From JAABVY01 sp964627935 (GTDB taxonomy: Bacteria; Zixibacteria; MSB-5A5; JAABVY01): 64,000 nucleotides of DNA. The stretch spans positions 154,411 through 218,410 of the forward strand of contig CAZVLB010000005.1 of NCBI GenBank assembly GCA_964627935.1, read 5' to 3'. The notes beneath the pieces were generated by a model. That model did not search any database. It was given only the letters and a program-made list of their open reading frames with translations, and had not been told where the DNA came from. The translations under genes and the position numbers were made by a program. Shown one piece after another: positions 28,872 to 36,917 of this stretch; position 1 is the first letter of the stretch; every line of letters starts with the position of its first letter.

Positions 28872-29861
28872 ATGAATAAAGGCACTGCCCTGGTTACGGG
28901 CTCCAATGGTTTCGTGGGAAGCCATCTCTGTGAAAAGCTGATCGATGAGGGCTGGCATGTCAAGGCGCTGGTGCGTAAAACATCCAACCTGCGCTTCATC
29001 CAGCATCTCAAAATGGAAATCGTTTACGGCGAGCTTTCCGATCCGCAATCATTGGCCCCGATCCTCGAAAATGTCGATGTTGTGTTTAATCCCGCCGGTC
29101 TTGTCAAAGCCCGTGACGGCGAAACATTTATGCGTGTAAACCGGGATGGTACCAATAACCTGGCCGAAGCGGTCAAACAGCATAAGCCGGATATCAAAAG
29201 GTTCGTGCATATATCCTCGCAGGCCGCCGCCGGCCCGGCTGAATCGCTTGTGCCTGTTACCGAAAAAGACAGGCCCCATCCGGTCTCCGATTACGGTCAT
29301 TCCAAGCTGGAATCCGAAAACGCCGTATTGCGTTTCAAGGATGATTACCCGGTCACGATTATCCGTCCACCTGCGGTCTATGGCCCTCGTGATATTGATG
29401 TTTACAAGTTTTTTCGCATGATCGGGCTGGGTTTTAATGTCAAACTGGGCTTTGACCATAAATTCGTGTCCATGATTCATGTCCGCGACCTGGCCGATAT
29501 CTGCCTCCTGGCGGCCGAAAATGACAAAGCGGTGGGTGAAAGCTTCTTTGCATGCAATCCGGGCATTTATGAGATGGATTTTCTGATGGCTCTGATTGCC
29601 GATGTGATGCGCAAGGATACGGTCGATGTTATCGTCCCTGTCAGCGTCGCCAATGCCATCGCTCATCTGGTAAAATCCGTCAGCAATATGCTCAACAAGA
29701 TCGCACCCTTCGCACCCGATAAAATCCGCGAACTGTCCTATAATTACTGGATCTGTTCGGCCGAAAAGGCGGAGGATCTGCTGGGTTGGCGGGCCGGAAT
29801 TGCCATTGAAGACGGTTTCCGGGAAACCTATAAATGGTATAAGATGGAAGGCTGGCTGTAG
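28872..29861 (+). CDS. NAD(P)-dependent epimerase-type reductase, probable ceramide reductase (CerR-like)
   Basis: A 329-residue extended SDR. It has TGSNGFVGSHL (about 9-19), NPAGLVKA, and catalytic Tyr-Lys in YGHSK (about 143-147), followed by TIIRPPAVYGP. The C-terminal substrate domain has hydrophobic stretches. In the bacterial ceramide pathway an enzyme of this family reduces the 3-keto group after acylation. Its position divergent from spt and the GNAT gene matches that three-enzyme set. A sugar-nucleotide epimerase or steroid-type dehydrogenase is the alternative reading. It lies six bases before the next gene. Confidence 0.75.
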   Translation: MNKGTALVTGSNGFVGSHLCEKLIDEGWHVKALVRKTSNLRFIQHLKMEIVYGELSDPQSLAPILENVDVVFNPAGLVKARDGETFMRVNRDGTNNLAEAVKQHKPDIKRFVHISSQAAAGPAESLVPVTEKDRPHPVSDYGHSKLESENAVLRFKDDYPVTIIRPPAVYGPRDIDVYKFFRMIGLGFNVKLGFDHKFVSMIHVRDLADICLLAAENDKAVGESFFACNPGIYEMDFLMALIADVMRKDTVDVIVPVSVANAIAHLVKSVSNMLNKIAPFAPDKIRELSYNYWICSAEKAEDLLGWRAGIAIEDGFRETYKWYKMEGWL

Positions 29862-29866
29862 CGTCA

Positions 29867-30280
29867 ATGACCCGCATTATCCTCATGACATTTCTGTACG
29901 GCGCTGTGCCGCTTGTGGTTGTGACACTTATCCAGGCCGTATTCGAAAGCGCGCTGGGATTGAATCGAATGCTTGACAAGGATCGGCGTGAGAATAAGGG
30001 ATTTTCGCTGTATTTCATGCAGTTAATCTCCGATCTGCTCTTTTTTGTGGTCCTGCCGGCACTGGCGTATTTCTGGCTCTATCCGGTCATGCCTTTTACC
30101 GGTTTTCGGGCAGGTGTGGCTATTGGGATCGGGGCGTATGTGCTGGGCAGCCTGCCTTATGCCCTGAATCTGTCGCTCAGGATTAAAATGCCAGCCGCGC
30201 TTATGCTGTCCACGCTGTTCTTCAACCTGCTGAAAATCACGGCCGCATTGGCGGCAATTACACATTTCATCCAATATTAA
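29867..30280 (+). CDS. Hypothetical four-helix membrane protein
   Basis: A 137-residue protein with four hydrophobic segments (about 5-27, 48-70, 78-97 and 108-132). No recognised domain. It starts six bases after the CerR-like reductase gene and ends 11 bases before an aminotransferase gene, so it belongs to that transcript. A role in membrane-lipid handling is suggested only by location. Confidence 0.65.
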   Translation: MTRIILMTFLYGAVPLVVVTLIQAVFESALGLNRMLDKDRRENKGFSLYFMQLISDLLFFVVLPALAYFWLYPVMPFTGFRAGVAIGIGAYVLGSLPYALNLSLRIKMPAALMLSTLFFNLLKITAALAAITHFIQY

Positions 30281-30291
30281 CGGAATTCAAT

Positions 30292-31455
30292 ATGAGCAAA
30301 TACCTGCCCTCAGATATTCGCAAAAGACTGCGCAAGAAATTTCCCGTACTGGAGAAGAAAGCCTATCTCAATGCCGCCTCGATCGGGCCCTGGCCGATCG
30401 AAACACAGAAAGCACTGAAGAAATTTGTCGATAACTGGGCCGAATTGCGCGATCCGACCCGCTATGTTTTCGATTACTGGCGCGAAATCCGTCCTCTGCT
30501 GGCCGATTTTATCAACGCTCCCGTCGAGCAGATCGAATTCGGCTTCAATACCTCGCATGGCCTCTCGATTGTGGCCAATGGTATCGACTGGAAAGAAGGT
30601 GACCAGATTATCCTCTCCGATCTCGAATTCCCGGCTAACACTTACCCATGGACCAACTTGCGGACCGAGGGCGTGGATGTGAAATTTATCAAATCCCGCG
30701 ACGGGTTCTTCGATATCGAGACCTTCGAAAATGAAATCACGCCGCAGACCCGCATGCTGGCCCTGTCGTTCGTGCAGTATTTCAATGGTTTCCGCAATGA
30801 TCTGGAACGCCTGGGGCAGATCTGCCATGAAAAGAATATCTTCTTTCTTGTGGATGGCATACAGGGAGTTGGCAATATCCCGCTGGATGTCGACAAATGC
30901 CGGATCGATTTCCTGTCATGCGGGGCCCAGAAATGGCTGCTTTCGCCGGTCGGGACCGGCTTTTTCTATGTCGCTCCCCAACCAAAAATCCCGATCAAGG
31001 CGCGTGTGGCCGGATGGTTCGGGGTCGACTGGCAGGAGGACTGGACCAACCTCATGCGCCACAATCTCGAACCGGAAAAAACCGCCGAAAAATATCGCCT
31101 TTCGGCCTATCCGTTTGTGGACATGTTCGCCATGCATCAGTCGATTCAATTGATTCATTCAGTGGGCGTGGAAAATATCCATGAGCACAACCTGTACCTC
31201 GGCGATATGCTCATCGAATATCTGCAATCCGATGATTTCTATACGCTTAAGAGCAGTATCGGGCCGCAGAACAGATCCTCGATCATAAGCTTTGCCTGCG
31301 ACAACGCCAAAGAACTGTTCGACAAACTGACCGGCAAAGATATCCTGCTCTCCTTCCGCGAGGGCCTGATCCGCGTATCGATTCATCTCTACAATAGCGA
31401 GGAACATATCGAAAAGCTGATCAGGGCATTGAAAAAATTCGCCCGCAAAAAATAA
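30292..31455 (+). CDS. Class V aminotransferase
   Basis: A 387-residue fold-type I PLP enzyme of the class V group (cysteine desulfurase, isopenicillin-N epimerase relatives). It has NAASIGP near the N-terminus, LVDGIQGVGNIPLD (about 184-197) with the PLP-binding Asp, and the PLP lysine in GAQKWLLSPVG (about 206-216). No cysteine loop typical of SufS or IscS is seen, so an aminotransferase or epimerase activity is more likely than desulfurase. It is third in the plus-strand run after the reductase and membrane protein. Confidence 0.8.
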   Translation: MSKYLPSDIRKRLRKKFPVLEKKAYLNAASIGPWPIETQKALKKFVDNWAELRDPTRYVFDYWREIRPLLADFINAPVEQIEFGFNTSHGLSIVANGIDWKEGDQIILSDLEFPANTYPWTNLRTEGVDVKFIKSRDGFFDIETFENEITPQTRMLALSFVQYFNGFRNDLERLGQICHEKNIFFLVDGIQGVGNIPLDVDKCRIDFLSCGAQKWLLSPVGTGFFYVAPQPKIPIKARVAGWFGVDWQEDWTNLMRHNLEPEKTAEKYRLSAYPFVDMFAMHQSIQLIHSVGVENIHEHNLYLGDMLIEYLQSDDFYTLKSSIGPQNRSSIISFACDNAKELFDKLTGKDILLSFREGLIRVSIHLYNSEEHIEKLIRALKKFARKK

Positions 31456-31502
31456 TCCATACGCTCCGGTCGGAATTATTTTTATATGCCATGTTAAATC
31501 GC

Positions 31503-31531
31503 TTGACATTCGTATCATAGAGGAATATATA
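31503..31531 (+). promoter_or_regulatory. Promoter for the DtxR/MntR-type regulator
   Basis: TTGACA (31503-31508), a 17-base spacer, then TATATA (31526-31531). The first ATG of the gene is only 10 bases further, so the predicted start of transcription is at or a few bases before the start codon. Confidence 0.6.
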
Positions 31532-31541
31532 TTTCTTAAAT

Positions 31542-31961
31542 ATGTCTAATGTTATGGAAGAAAATAAAACCGTATCGGTAAAAGATTACTCCACCTTCGA
31601 GCAGGAATATGTCGAGCTTATCTATGCCCTGCTTAAAAATAATCCCGTGGCACGGATCAAGGATATCGCCGGCCTGCGCGATGTGGCCTCGCCGACTGTG
31701 ACTGTTGCAGTTGACCGTCTGCGTAAATCCGGGCTGGTGGAACATGAAAAAAGCGGTTATGTGGTCTTAACCGATGAGGGGCAGGCATTGGCCAAACGGC
31801 TGGAACGCCGTCATAAATTGGTGCGGAAATTCCTGATTGATGTGCTCGGGGTGGAGGCCGCGATTGCCGAGGAGGATGCCTGCAATATTGAGCATATCCT
31901 GCATAAGCAGTCAATCGACAGCCTGGAGCTTTTTCTGGAGAAGTTAGATGATTCTAATTGA
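31542..31961 (+). CDS. DtxR/MntR-family metal-dependent transcriptional regulator
   Basis: A 139-residue repressor. An N-terminal winged helix (DYSTFEQEYVELIYALL, then IAGLRDVASPTVTVAVDRL, then GYVVLTDEG) is followed by a dimerisation/metal domain with RRHKLVRKFLIDVLGV and EEDACNIEHIL. The Glu, Cys and His there match the metal-ligand region of DtxR and MntR. There is no C-terminal SH3-like domain, as in MntR. A second ATG at 31554 is possible; neither has a ribosome site. A perfect DtxR-like palindrome lies in the next promoter downstream. Confidence 0.88.
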   Translation: MSNVMEENKTVSVKDYSTFEQEYVELIYALLKNNPVARIKDIAGLRDVASPTVTVAVDRLRKSGLVEHEKSGYVVLTDEGQALAKRLERRHKLVRKFLIDVLGVEAAIAEEDACNIEHILHKQSIDSLELFLEKLDDSN

Positions 31962-32022
31962 TTGTACTATAAAGGATTATAGATAAACAACAGAAATAGC
32001 GGATAAAAATTGTGTTTTTTTC

Positions 32023-32051
32023 TTGACAGAATTAGATTAATCTAATATATT
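32023..32051 (+). promoter_or_regulatory. Promoter with DtxR-like operator in its spacer
   Basis: TTGACA (32023-32028), a 17-base spacer and TATATT (32046-32051). The perfect 16-bp palindrome ATTAGATTAATCTAAT (32031-32046) fills the spacer and touches the -10. It resembles the DtxR/IdeR core TTAGGTTAACCTAA. A regulator of that family ends 60 bp upstream. Bound repressor would block RNA polymerase. Confidence 0.75.
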
Positions 32052-32057
32052 TGGGCA

Positions 32058-32229
32058 CATCTAAGAGGAAAAATTGTTACCACCGTATGAAAGAAATTAA
32101 AGAGATTATAAAGCTGCGAAATTAAAATAGATACATAGCTGGCATTTTGCCATTATGACCTCTTACTTTTGTTTCTGCCATCTCATCCGGATCTTTTTCA
32201 GCCCTGGAAAAGGTCCGGATAATTTTTTT
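32058..32229 (+). ncRNA. Candidate metal-regulated small RNA (or gatD leader)
   Basis: The promoter at 32023-32051 predicts a start near 32058, and a strong terminator ends at 32229, giving about 172 nt with no convincing protein gene. The only start-stop frame with content is 12 codons (MKEIKEIIKLRN, 32088-32126). TAAGAGG (32062-32068) can pair with CCTCTTA (32159-32165), enclosing the small hairpin TGGCATTTTGCCA (32140-32152). It may be a free sRNA repressed by the neighbouring metal regulator, by analogy with Fur-repressed RyhB. Otherwise it is an attenuator leader for gatD 63 bases downstream. No known RNA family is recognised. Confidence 0.5.
32185..32229 (+). terminator. Strong Rho-independent terminator
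   Basis: ATCCGGA (32185-32191) pairs with TCCGGAT (32214-32220). The stem is extended by TTTTC/GAAAA around the loop AGCCCTG, then AA and seven T. It ends 62 bp before the gatD ATG. Confidence 0.9.
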
Positions 32230-32291
32230 GTCTGATCTTTACTTTCACCTCCCGATTAGATATTTTGTGCCTTCAAACAGCGAGGTGAGAT

Positions 32292-33677
32292 ATGTCCGAT
32301 GATAAATTCAAGGGCTACCGCGGCCCGGTACTTTCCGCTCTGAAAAATTTCAATGTGTATGTCTGGTCGGATGTCGAGGTGACGACCAAAACCGGATCAT
32401 TCAAGGGTGTCATCCTGCCGCGATCCGAGACCGCCGATGAGTTTCATCTGGTGCTGAAGATGTCCAACGGCTACAATGTCGGAGTGCATGCCGACAGCAT
32501 CGAATCGATCCGCGAGGTTGGCCATAAAGAGGCCCATTACAAAATCCCCGAATCCGAATTCCCGCGCGACCCGGGCAAGCCCAATGTCACCCTTTTGGGT
32601 ACCGGCGGGACAATCGCCTCGCGCCTTGATTATCGTACCGGCGCGGTGATTCCGGCCTTTACGCCGGGCGAGCTTTATGGCGCTGTGCCGGAGCTGGCCG
32701 ATATATGCAATCTCAAGACCGAGAAAATGTTCGGCATCTTTTCCGAAAACATGGGCCCGGAGCAGTATATCCATACGGCCAAAACTATTGGACGGGAAAT
32801 CGAGAATGGCGTGGATGGGATCGTGATCGGGCATGGCACCGACACCATGCATCACACAGCCGCGGCGATATCATTTATGGTTCAGGACAGCCCGGTGCCG
32901 ATCGTTCTGGTCGGATCGCAGAGATCATCGGACAGGCCCTCCTCGGATGCGGCCTTTAACCTGCGATGCGCCTGCCATACCGCCGCCCACTCGGATATCG
33001 CCGAGGTCACGGTTTGCATGTTCGGACCCACCTCGGATCAGTATAATCTCCTGCACAAGGGCACCCGTGTACGCAAGATGCATTCATCATACCGCTCGAC
33101 ATTCCGCACGATCGGTGATGTGCCAATTGCTATGGTTACGCCGGACAGTGTCACACCGGTCAAGACCGATTACACCCGCCGCGATATGAGCCGCAAGCCC
33201 AGGGTCGATCCGGTTTTCGAGGAAAAAGTTGCGATTGTTTATTACTATCCAAATATGCGTCCGGATATTATCGAGGCCCTGATCGATAACGACTACAAGG
33301 GCATAGTGATTGCCGGAACCGGACTGGGGCATGTCAACAAGCCGTTGTATCCGCCGCTCAGGAAAGCGGTCGAGAAGGGTATTTCGGTGGTTATGACTGT
33401 GCAGACCCTGTGGGGGTATGTGCAGATGTATGTTTATGATACCGGCCGTGATCTTCTGCAGGTCGGCATTATTCCCTGCGAAAATATGTTGCCGGAGGTG
33501 GCCTATATCAAGCTGGGATGGGTGCTGGCGCATACCACCGATCATGAGAAGGTCAGGGAGATGATGCTCACGCCGATCAACGATGAGATCACCGAACGCG
33601 AGCCCTTTGACGGTTATTTGATCCTGCAGGGCGGGGTCCCCGAAGTCGAAGAATTCGTCAGTTCCATCTGGCGCTGA
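32292..33677 (+). CDS. gatD: Glu-tRNA(Gln) amidotransferase subunit D-like protein (archaeal type)
   Basis: A 461-residue protein. An N-terminal small barrel with KGVILPRSE and NGYNVGVHADSI (about 35-75), then the asparaginase domain: catalytic Thr in GTGGTIASRLDYRTG (about 100-114), FSENMGPEQ, and the second catalytic set HGTDTMH (about 176-182). QRSSDRPSSDA and VRKMHSS follow. This architecture is GatD, not plain L-asparaginase. In Archaea GatD makes ammonia for GatE, which converts Glu-tRNA(Gln) to Gln-tRNA(Gln). No gatE is in the window. GAGGTGA precedes the ATG. Finding it in a bacterium suggests gene transfer or a different use. Confidence 0.88.
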   Translation: MSDDKFKGYRGPVLSALKNFNVYVWSDVEVTTKTGSFKGVILPRSETADEFHLVLKMSNGYNVGVHADSIESIREVGHKEAHYKIPESEFPRDPGKPNVTLLGTGGTIASRLDYRTGAVIPAFTPGELYGAVPELADICNLKTEKMFGIFSENMGPEQYIHTAKTIGREIENGVDGIVIGHGTDTMHHTAAAISFMVQDSPVPIVLVGSQRSSDRPSSDAAFNLRCACHTAAHSDIAEVTVCMFGPTSDQYNLLHKGTRVRKMHSSYRSTFRTIGDVPIAMVTPDSVTPVKTDYTRRDMSRKPRVDPVFEEKVAIVYYYPNMRPDIIEALIDNDYKGIVIAGTGLGHVNKPLYPPLRKAVEKGISVVMTVQTLWGYVQMYVYDTGRDLLQVGIIPCENMLPEVAYIKLGWVLAHTTDHEKVREMMLTPINDEITEREPFDGYLILQGGVPEVEEFVSSIWR

Positions 33678-33695
33678 GCCATTATATCAAAAACA

Positions 33696-33860
33696 GAGTA
33701 TGTCACCGGGCGCACCGGGAGGTACGCCCTGCACAAATTACATGTGCGCGGAGTATGTCCCCATGCGCACCGGGAGGTACGCTCGGCACAGATTAGATGT
33801 GCGCGGAGTATGTCCCCGTGCACACCGAGAAGTAGCCCGGCACATACTTCTGACGCCCAC
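33696..33860. repeat. Three tandem 55-bp repeats
   Basis: The motif GAGTATGTCxCC recurs at 33696, 33751 and 33806, exactly 55 bp apart. Each unit contains an inverted repeat around GTGCGCGGAGTATG and ATGCGCACC. Single related units appear near 36114 and 43785. The copies are diverged, so this is not a CRISPR array. Confidence 0.75.
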
Positions 33861-34222
33861 TTTCCTAATACCGTGCCCGTCAGATGCCCACATCTGACGG
33901 GGGGTGGCCGGCTCAAATCCATTTGGACCGGATTGTGAATTCTTTTCATGCCCAAGCTTGCGCTTGAACATGCCACCCTTTTTAATTTATGGGGCGTTGG
34001 TCGCGGTCATTCCGAGCCCCGATATATCGGGACGTGGGAATCTCCTGCTTTTTATCAAAACATTGTACCGCACCCAACGGGTGCGAAATAAAAACCCATC
34101 CATTGGATTGGCTACAAATCTTTCATGCGCGGTCAGGATTCCCATCCTGACCGAACCCGCATTCATTCGAAAAGTCCTGTAGGGCAGGAGCCCCGCGCTC
34201 CTGCCAATGGCAGCAGTAAATC
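33861..34222. repeat. Gap with palindromic repeat hairpins
   Basis: It holds CCGTCAGATG-CCCA-CATCTGACGG (33877-33900) and CGGTCAGGAT-TCCC-ATCCTGACCG (34130-34153), each a perfect 10-bp stem. Near 34013-34033 is GAGCCCCGATATATCGGGAC. Nothing here looks coding. Confidence 0.7.
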
Positions 34223-35131
34223 CTATTCTTCAATAAAATAATCTGAATCTATGTTTTTTACTTCGTATTTGGAGGATGTATGCACTCCGACGTTGTGATC
34301 TATCATTAATTGTGCAAGATACTCACCATCAATCAAAATAATTTTGCTGTCTATATTATCAACGTAGTCCTGTGCTTCGCGGGAGAAAGAAGAGGTAGTG
34401 ATAAAAATACCTTTTCTTGCTCGTTGCCCCTGCAGTGCTCCGGCAAATTTCTGTATTTCTGGCCTGCCAACCACAGCTTCCCATCTCTTAGCCTGAATGT
34501 AAATTATATCAAGTCCGAATCGATCTTCTTTGATAATGCCATCGATACCCTCATCGCCCGATTTACCAATCGCTTTGCCTGCGTCCTTTCTGGTTCCTCC
34601 ATATCCCATATTCAGTAAGAGGTCAACTACCAGTTTTTCAAAAAAGCTCGGAGAGCAGGTTTTTATAGTTTTTAGAAGGTTCTCGGTTAACTCTTCGCGG
34701 AGCTTTTGATAAGCGAGTTCAAGCATTTCTTCAGGGTTTTTGGTGTCCAAATCATTAATCTCCTTTTGCTCATTGGCATCGGTCTTTTTACCTGATGTGA
34801 ACTCTGCAAATTCTGGAAACTGACTCAGGTATTCGTTATCAATAATTTCCGGAGGGTTTTCGAGCACTTCCAATCCTTTATCAGTAATTCTAAAGTATCC
34901 CCGTCTGGTATGATCCAAAAGTCCGGCTTTCGTCAAATAGGTTCTTGCCCACCGGGATCTATTGTAAAATATCGGTTCTTTACCACTGGGCAGAAACTTC
35001 GTTTTTTCTTTTTCAGTAAGCTTAAATGCCTGACTTAATTGTTCTATTACTTCTCTAATTGAATGCTCTTTTTTATCTTTTGTTATTTCAAGCAAAGGCA
35101 ACATAATTTCATTGTATTTTGGAATACTCAC
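34223..35131 (-). CDS. Mrr-type restriction endonuclease
   Basis: A 302-residue protein. The N-terminal winged-helix DNA-binding region (Mrr_N; YNEIMLPLLEITKD, then TYLTKAGLLDHTRRGYFRIT) is followed by the Mrr catalytic domain (about 160-285): FEKLVVDLLLNMGYGG, a catalytic Asp in GDEGIDGII, and QAKRW. The order D then Q-x-K fits the PD-(D/E)xK nuclease fold. Such enzymes cut modified DNA (type IV restriction). It starts with GTG, with GGGAGG ten bases before. Base composition is clearly more AT-rich than the flanking genes and it is surrounded by repeats, so it is probably acquired. Confidence 0.88.
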   Translation of the reverse strand: MSIPKYNEIMLPLLEITKDKKEHSIREVIEQLSQAFKLTEKEKTKFLPSGKEPIFYNRSRWARTYLTKAGLLDHTRRGYFRITDKGLEVLENPPEIIDNEYLSQFPEFAEFTSGKKTDANEQKEINDLDTKNPEEMLELAYQKLREELTENLLKTIKTCSPSFFEKLVVDLLLNMGYGGTRKDAGKAIGKSGDEGIDGIIKEDRFGLDIIYIQAKRWEAVVGRPEIQKFAGALQGQRARKGIFITTSSFSREAQDYVDNIDSKIILIDGEYLAQLMIDHNVGVHTSSKYEVKNIDSDYFIEE

Positions 35132-35240
35132 TTTGATTTGACCTCCCTAATTCAATATCAGGTGTATGACAAATATACTGCAATTGTGATCCTATTAAAA
35201 CCTAATTTTGCATGATTATTTTCTTTGGGGGACAGGCTCC

Positions 35241-35269
35241 TTGCTATCCCATCACCAACCCCGTATAAT
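35241..35269 (+). promoter_or_regulatory. Promoter of the MBL-fold gene, leaderless layout
   Basis: TTGCTA (35241-35246), a 17-base spacer and a perfect TATAAT (35264-35269). The start codon follows after only six bases, so transcription would begin at the ATG. Confidence 0.6.
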
Positions 35270-35275
35270 ATCACC

Positions 35276-35992
35276 ATGAGTAAAGCGGGTAATGTCAGAA
35301 TTAAAATACTGGGGACAAGGGGGGAGATCGAGGCCTCCGCGCCGTATCATTCCAAACATTCCGGTATGCTCATCAATAACGAACTGCTGGTCGACCTGGG
35401 CGAAAAAGAATATCTCGACTATAATCCCAAACGAATCATCCTGACTCACCTGCATCCCGACCACGCTTTCTTCATCCGCCGGGGCCGGAAAGCCGAAATC
35501 GATGTGCCCGTCTATGCGCCCGAGGAATACGACGACAAGGGTATCCGGGTCAAAAAGTTCGGCGACAAAAAGAACCTGATCGGCTATACCATCTGCGCCT
35601 TCCCGACCATCCACAGCCTGAAAGTCAAATCACAGGCCTACCTGATTACCATAAACCGCAAACGAATCCTTTATACCGGCGATATGATCTGGATCGAAAA
35701 GAAATACCATGAGCATTTCAAAAACCTCGACCTGGTGGTGACCGAGGCCAGCTTTGTGCGCAAGGGGGGGATGGTTCGGCGCGACAGGGAGAGCGGTAAA
35801 ATCTACGGCCATGCCGGGGTGCCGAGATTGGTGAGCACATTCTCAGAATTTACCGATCATATCGTTCTGATCCATTTCGGAAGCTGGCTCTACAAGGATA
35901 TCGACAGGGCCCGTAAACAGATCAAAGCGATTGCCGATGAGCACGGGGTGCGTGTCGATTTGGGCTATGACGGCATGGAAATCGAATTGTAA
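35276..35992 (+). CDS. MBL-fold metallohydrolase
   Basis: A 238-residue metallo-beta-lactamase-fold protein. It carries HLHPDHAFF (about 56-64), a Thr-Gly-Asp strand near ILYTGDMIW (about 125-133), and a final HFGSW. The motif HxHxDH is the metal-binding core; relatives hydrolyse phosphodiesters, lactones or nucleotides. I start at ATG 35276 rather than the upstream 18-codon extension because conserved sequence begins there. There is no partner gene and the substrate is unknown. Confidence 0.78.
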   Translation: MSKAGNVRIKILGTRGEIEASAPYHSKHSGMLINNELLVDLGEKEYLDYNPKRIILTHLHPDHAFFIRRGRKAEIDVPVYAPEEYDDKGIRVKKFGDKKNLIGYTICAFPTIHSLKVKSQAYLITINRKRILYTGDMIWIEKKYHEHFKNLDLVVTEASFVRKGGMVRRDRESGKIYGHAGVPRLVSTFSEFTDHIVLIHFGSWLYKDIDRARKQIKAIADEHGVRVDLGYDGMEIEL

Positions 35993-36360
35993 TTATTTTT
36001 TAGCGGCCCGATGCATTTGAGATACATCTGGTCAATCCTGAGGGGGCTTGACGGATTTATTTCAATTTAAACACATCGTCAATTCCCTCCAGAATTGACC
36101 TACAACTAATCGTGTGCGGAGTACGTCCTCGTGCTCCGCGATGTATGCCCGGCCGATGCCCACATCGGCCGTGGATGGCGGCGCATGTGGGCATACGCCG
36201 CCCACGTTTCTGGGCTGCCGAATTCAACAGGTATCGTAGGTCAGGCATTTAGCATCTATGATTCAATGCAGGTCAAGCCCTGAGAGGGCTTGACTAGAAA
36301 TGAAATCGTCAATTCCCCGTCAATTGCCGGGCATTCTGCTTATAGGAATTGACCTACTTC
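35993..36360. repeat. Gap with palindromic repeats
   Basis: It holds GTGCGGAGTACGTCC near 36114 (related to the 55-bp unit), the hairpin GGCCGATG-CCCA-CATCGGCC (36151-36170), and GGCGGCGCATG...ACGCCGCC near 36177-36202. Two copies of GTCAATTCC-type short sequence occur near 36072 and 36307. No gene supported. Confidence 0.65.
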
Positions 36361-36729
36361 TCATTTTTCAGCAGGCTGGCTATTTTTGCGGAATGCCAGC
36401 ATCTGCAAAAGTAACCGACGATAGGGCGCGAAATAACATTCCTGCTTGCATTCGGAGAGATCATTCAATGATACGCAATGGCTCTCGCAGTCCTTCTCCA
36501 GCGTCCGTTTTTCCTGCGGTATCGGTTCCCTGACGAATTCGCGCAGTTCCTCGACATCCAGGCAGAAACTTGTCTGGCAGTCCGGGGTCTCATGCTGGAA
36601 CATATACATGGCATGCAGATCGTCGACATCATACAGCATCCCCACCGGCCTGATATGCGGGCTGTAGAGAATATCCTCGGCAGTATAGGGCACACCACAG
36701 GATGGACATTTTTTTACTATCGATGTCAT
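36361..36729 (-). CDS. Hypothetical Cys-rich, zinc-ribbon-like protein
   Basis: A 122-residue protein. It begins with CPSCGVPY (about 8-15), one half of a zinc ribbon. Further cysteines lie in DCQTSFC (about 50-56), CESHC (about 80-84) and CKQEC (about 93-97), spaced as CxnC pairs and consistent with metal binding. No catalytic motif or known family. It is convergent with the MBL-side repeats and alone on its strand. Confidence 0.6.
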   Translation of the reverse strand: MTSIVKKCPSCGVPYTAEDILYSPHIRPVGMLYDVDDLHAMYMFQHETPDCQTSFCLDVEELREFVREPIPQEKRTLEKDCESHCVSLNDLSECKQECYFAPYRRLLLQMLAFRKNSQPAEK

Positions 36730-36917
36730 AATTTAGACTCCCTTACTCTATCATTCGGCAGAATAAGCAAAAACTCAATAACCCTCGCCCGCAAATATGG
36801 CCCTTTTCTGCCACAAATATCAATTAACATGAAACATCATGCGCTCACGGTTTTTTTATTCACAATAGGACACATTGGATATATCTTGGTCATGAATCAA
36901 TCACAAGGTAAACGGTT

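Noticed and set aside
29049..29867. Long minus-strand frame opposite the CerR-like gene
   Set aside because: It is the shadow of a well-supported SDR gene; the product shows no domain and no ribosome site.
33696..33860. Possible CRISPR array
   Set aside because: Only three diverged units, each palindromic, with no constant repeat and unique spacer pattern and no cas genes nearby.
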